Source: Owenia fusiformis (lineage: Eukaryota > Annelida > Polychaeta > Sabellida > Oweniidae). From it: a stretch of 64,000 bases of DNA. A model generated the notes under the pieces. The model was not told where the DNA came from. It saw nothing but the letters and a program-made list of their open reading frames with translations, and made no database searches. The stretch covers positions 27,068,740 through 27,132,739 of the forward strand of contig CAIIXF020000009.1 of the NCBI GenBank assembly GCA_903813345.2, written 5' to 3'. Position 1 is the stretch's first letter; the number at the start of each line of letters is the position of its first letter. Of this stretch, positions 59,152-64,000 are shown in pieces. Both the position numbers and the translations under genes were made by a program.

Positions 59152-62100
59152 GTTAGTATTATATTTCCTTGAACTGGTATATTTAGATGTACAATGTACA
59201 TTTATTTTTTTATTTTTGATATAACTACATATAGACCTGTAGACCTAATATTATCAATGTTTTCTATAGAGTTAATTACCACTTGTGCATATAAAACGAA
59301 TAATTCAAATTGAAAGATAAAATACATTGTTCAACTTCATTAAATATTGGTTAACTACTGCCCTGTTTGATTGTTATTGTTTGGGAGTATTTTCAATTTC
59401 TTTTGTAAAAGGACACTCCCCTCAATAAACTTGGCATCCAGTAGTCTTCATTTGATAGCGTGTTAAATCATGTTAATATTTGAATCTTTGTTTTATTCCT
59501 TTAATACAATAGTTTGGGAATTTATGGCAAATTTGATGAATTTTCAAAATCACCGATCAAAAACAGGCTTTAATATGTGATTCAAAAGGGGACTTCCAGT
59601 TGCCAAACTTATGGAGGGGAGTGTATCTGGTCAGTAAGGGTCAACAGAGATTAATACAGAAAAGTATAACTAAACTTTTTGTGGGGAGTGTACATCGCTT
59701 AATGTCTTTGCTTGTTTGTTATTTTTAATGTTAAAGTGGCAGGAAATTTTTGTTGGAAGCAGTTTTCCAAAAACATGCCTGTATAATCTTGTATTATCTA
59801 TAATTATTAAGATTTCTGAATAAATGTGAAAGTTGAAAATTCATAATGCAGGAATGTCCAAAGTCACTAAAAAAGGTGACATCTTCTTTTTAATTTTTGC
59901 CAGATAAAAACTTCATAAATCAAAAGATTATTTCTGGGTAAAGTCAGAATTGATTGACTGTTTTGAAAATAGATACAACATGAAATGTTGTGAGCCAAAT
60001 ATATTGTAAAGTTGTGACAATAAAGAGTTACCGTGAACTTGTTTCTTATTTTCATTGCCACTTTACTGTTACAGCAAATAATTAAAAGCTAGACATCCAT
60101 AATCAAAGGCTAGACATGCATAACAAATAAGCAAGTTTCCATTATCTGTTTTTAATATCTAACAAAAAAACATCTGATTCAAAGTCATTAAGGGATATCG
60201 TTTTTTGCAATAAATGTTAAATATGATGTTTCCAAGATAAATGAGTTCATTAACATTAAACAAAGATTTGCTGGAAATAAATAGTTTCCTGTGGTTTGAT
60301 CTCTGGCAATGACATACCTTGACTAATCCTTAACATTTTTCTTATAGCCATAGAAACCGAATCACACTTTAATTCCAGTATTTGAGAAAGTCATTTATCA
60401 TACGATATATTATGCTTTTGTCCACTTAGATGACAACCAACGCAGTTTTTTGATTTGTTGTGTACACAAAAGAATTTTTTGAGATGGAAAAGAGAAAGAG
60501 TTTGTGCTAACACCATAACAACTGAGCTTTTAAAACTAAATGACGACATCGCTGCCCACTTTGTGATATTGGTATCCAGAACCTTTTCAAGGACATAGAG
60601 TTGAAATCATTATTTCAAATTCATTCAACAAGTTTGCACTTCAAGTTTCATTTGATCTTATTTTATGAGAAGCATGGTAATGAATGTTAATTTGTATTCT
60701 TGGTTCAATAGCATCGTTACTTTTGAGGGGTTGATTTTATTTTATGTGGCGAACAACGATGAATGTTAATTCATATTCACAATTCAACAGACCATGATTT
60801 CCAGTATTTCAATATGACAAATTTGAATTCTACATCTGAGTGATTCCAATTAAGATAGTTATACATCCCAAAGGCAATAAATTCTATATAATTCATATAA
60901 AAATGTTCATGACAAAAAAATATGGTAGTTGTCCCTTAACGCTATAAAACTTTTGATCCAGATGCAATAGCTTGAAGTTTTTTGCAAAATATAACTACCT
61001 TTATATAATTCATCACTAGGTTTGTTGACTTTTAAATGCTTGTGTATATATGCCCTGATTTCTACCAATTACAATTTCACATTTTCCATTTCAACATATT
61101 TTCTCCCAAAAATGATAAACTCATAAAGTAAATTCCTGAAATGTGTTATTTGAAGAACAGAAGACAATTAAACAAATTTTCTTTTGCATTGCCTATGTGG
61201 TATGCTCTTAATTATGAAATATTATGAAGATCATTTAGATGCAAAGCCATTAGAGCCATTCACATATCCATAGATAAGTTCAAAGTGTCATCGATGCACA
61301 TCATTCAATAATTTCACCGAATCGATGCAGCATAAATACTAAATAACATCAATGTCCGACAACATCTCATGAAAGGATAATGTTCAAAAGACATTTATTC
61401 CATTGAAGAGCCAATTTATTATCTAACGTTCTACAATATGAAACAACATGTATCCTTAGATAAGCCAGGTCTCATTCATCATTTTTCTTTTTTTTCATCA
61501 TTTTTCATCAAAACTAAAAGTTGTTAAACTGTGGAAACAAACTATATTCTCTTGATATTGATATGGGATAGGGTTATTGATCTATCTGAAAAAATAAAAA
61601 GCTCAAAAACTGAGAAATACAAAAAACAAGTACAGTGTACAGCAAAACTGGTGAACGTGAATACCTCTTTAGGGTGAACATGTCAAATTAAATTGAACAA
61701 TTTTCAGTTCAGTATTAGACATACGTATTTAAGACATACCATTGACTCTCATGTAAAACCTTTTAATTCGACCATCTCCTAATGTGAATATTTTCAGTCA
61801 TTTAAAACAGTGTTCATGTTTGAGAAGTTTAACTGTAATAATAGGAAATTCAAATATGAAAGAGAAACAACTTTACATTTTGGCATGTCTAAAGGCCTCC
61901 AAGGAGGATTGGCTCCAAAACTCCAAAAATCCAAAACTCACAAGAAATGATGGAGATATTGGTTCGAATCTTTTGGACTGTTTATTTTGAATTCATAGTC
62001 GGTTATAATTTCAGAAAATAACAACATTTAGACATTTTCATTGTTGGAAAATATCGAGTTTCGATCCTGGGAGCCAATCCTCCTCAAATATTCTCTAAAG

Positions 62101-64000
62101 TTACTACATGGCAGATTACTCTTTACATCATAACAAAACATAATGTGATACAGAATCAGATATAAATATTGTATACTGATTCTATCTATTCAGTTAAACA
62201 GAAGAGATGTGCATTATAACATGTTAATTTCTTTTTCTCTATCCAAGTATATAAATTATTCAACAAGTTGCGCTCAATTTCCAATTCCAGTTGTGAGCCA
62301 CATTTAAAGAGTTCTATCCTGTCATATTTATTGCTAAAATTGAATTTTGTTTTCATTTATGTAGTATATTTTGTTTTGTTCTGGTTTTACCCCTGTCATC
62401 ATATTCCGCAAAAAAAGCTGTTCCAATATGTAAAAATCCTTAAATTCGTTAATAAAGTCAGATCTAATCATAACAAAAATATTTATGATGGATTCTACTT
62501 TGTCCAGATTTTATGATAGGAAGTTACATATTAACTAAACTGGTCTTTAAAATGACAACACACAAGCTCAGAGAAATCCATATTTTATTCATTAGACGTA
62601 ATATTTATTAACTTCATTTCATATCTTGTTAATTCTAATGGAATAATCCAATGTTCATTCATCGATTTTCACAGGTAAATCATATTTCTATTTTTTTCTT
62701 TTGCACAATGAATATATGTGTTGTACTCCTTTACATTAGGGCACGTCTAGGAAATATTGCCTCAAAATTATGACAGCAGCTTGGTAATTGCCCCATATGC
62801 CATGAAATACAACATTGTTGAGAGTGGTTTGTTTGGGATTCTGGATACATTAATCCACAACATTAATAAATGACTTAAGAGTTAGTTTGTATATCAATTT
62901 ATGAATGATACTATTATTCTCAGAATATTCTAAAATATGCATTTATTTATAGATAAATAGAGGTTATTTACAGGGAGGGATTTTTGAGATGATTTTTTTA
63001 CATATCAGTTATATTCCCCTGCTGTTATTCACCAGGAAATAAGAGTAACATGGTTTAAAAATGATATCTTGCTTGTAAGAATTGCTCCTTGTTGTCAAGG
63101 TACTCAAAAACCTAACTACAACCTCGCCTCATTAAATATTCATTTGATAATGTATCAAATATGCATGATTCAAAAATAAATTGTTGACAAATCATTTATT
63201 GCATATTGACCAGCAGGAACAGAATGACATTTCACGTAGTATGAAGGTCGATTACTGTAAATAACTTGGACTATACTCTAGCATGTTAGCCTAGAGTGCA
63301 CTGGTTAAAGGCCCCATGAAAAGTTTAAGCTACTTCACTCAACATGCTCAATGTAATCGTCAAGATATGTGAAATTCTTTTAATCGAAAAATCAAAAGAT
63401 TATCCCTAAATAATGGATGGACTTTAAGAGAATTTGGATGTTATGGAATATTGAGAGCAAAACATATTGTAACAGTATGACATTTTTTAGTCTTTTGTTA
63501 ACGTCTCTATATTTTGTACTCCTTTTATTATTAACGCTGACATTAATGCTAAATTGAACATCCATTAATGAGCTTTTCACAAAAAATAACTTCTCAAATC
63601 AATACACTGTGATTCCCTGGGCATTATAAAATTGAAAAATATTAGCATTAAATAGATAGACAGCAAACAAATGAGAAAATGTGACGGTGCTTCCACTACA
63701 TTAATAAATTACTAGAGGGTTAATGAGAAAACGATTATAATACAAGAGATAATGGGAGGAGAGATAACAATTATCCACTACTTACACTCTATCAATAAAA
63801 CCATTGCCGTGACAACGTAATAATAAAAATACCACCAGGTTAAGATACCCAGAGATAAAAATATTTATCTTTTAGAGTGAATTATTCATAAAACTATACA
63901 CATTTTTTACATAAACCTGGGAAGAAATTATAAATATGTTTTAATAAATTGAAAAGGTGATTTTTATGTTTCACGTTATACTTCCAAAGAGGGTGTAAAA
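59152..64000 (+). other. Intron of the GPCR gene
   Basis: No further GPCR exon (DRY region or later) found before the window ends. Contains the MULE-like copy at 61900 and decayed MITE-like text near 61630-61830. Otherwise AT-rich with nothing recognised. Confidence 0.55.
61900..62085. mobile_element. Internally deleted copy of the 51596-51897 element
   Basis: Same left end CAAGGAGGATTGGCTCC and right end GATCCTGGGAGCCAATCCTC, with matching interior (CTCACAAGAAATGAT, CATTGTTGGAAAATATCGA). It is missing about 110 bp of the left interior. No clear target duplication. Confidence 0.75.

Overview
The window is AT-rich animal nuclear DNA with intron-containing genes, GT-AG splice sites, a tRNA gene and many small transposable elements. 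Frequent TACATGTA-type motifs, CCGT microsatellites inside a repeated element, and protein matches to animal families suggest a lophotrochozoan, most likely a bivalve mollusc. The species assignment is an inference.

Layout. (1) 336-4834, minus: the first four coding exons of a diacylglycerol lipase beta (DAGLB)-like gene; the catalytic part lies beyond the left edge. (2) 6807-9675, plus: a complete five-exon POLG2-like gene (mitochondrial DNA polymerase gamma accessory subunit), divergent from DAGLB. (3) 11244-11324, minus: tRNA-Leu(UAG). (4) About 12.2-22.2 kb: a transposon-rich stretch with several TIR elements, hAT-type MITEs and a 5'-truncated non-LTR retrotransposon. (5) 22606-46003, plus: a complete 13-exon eEF2 kinase gene (predicted 762 aa). 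(6) 46-58.7 kb: eEF2K 3' flank, a satellite with higher-order structure, MITEs, tandem repeats, and one possible orphan minus-strand exon. (7) 58716-59151, plus: first coding exon of a rhodopsin-family peptide GPCR; its intron runs off the right edge.

Most interesting: the first coding intron of eEF2K contains a 9,845-bp DNA transposon (23939-33783). It is bounded by TTAA duplications and by terminal repeats of the form AGTGTYTGTAACAG. It carries two apparently intact convergent genes. One is a ten-exon THAP-domain DDE transposase of Kolobok type (24173-29909, +). The other is a two-exon gene (32382-33572, -) encoding an acidic N-terminus fused to the cysteine-rich cytoplasmic 'ballast' domain otherwise known from the P2X7 receptor C-terminus. 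Both genes start just inside the element ends, next to a matched 17-bp inverted repeat containing a perfect CRE (TGACGTCA), placed 157 and 159 bp from the two ends. A Kolobok element with a P2X7-ballast passenger gene would offer a vehicle for the scattered distribution of this domain.

Exon boundaries were placed by hand from splice consensus, reading frame and similarity to remembered family sequences. No alignments or database searches were run.
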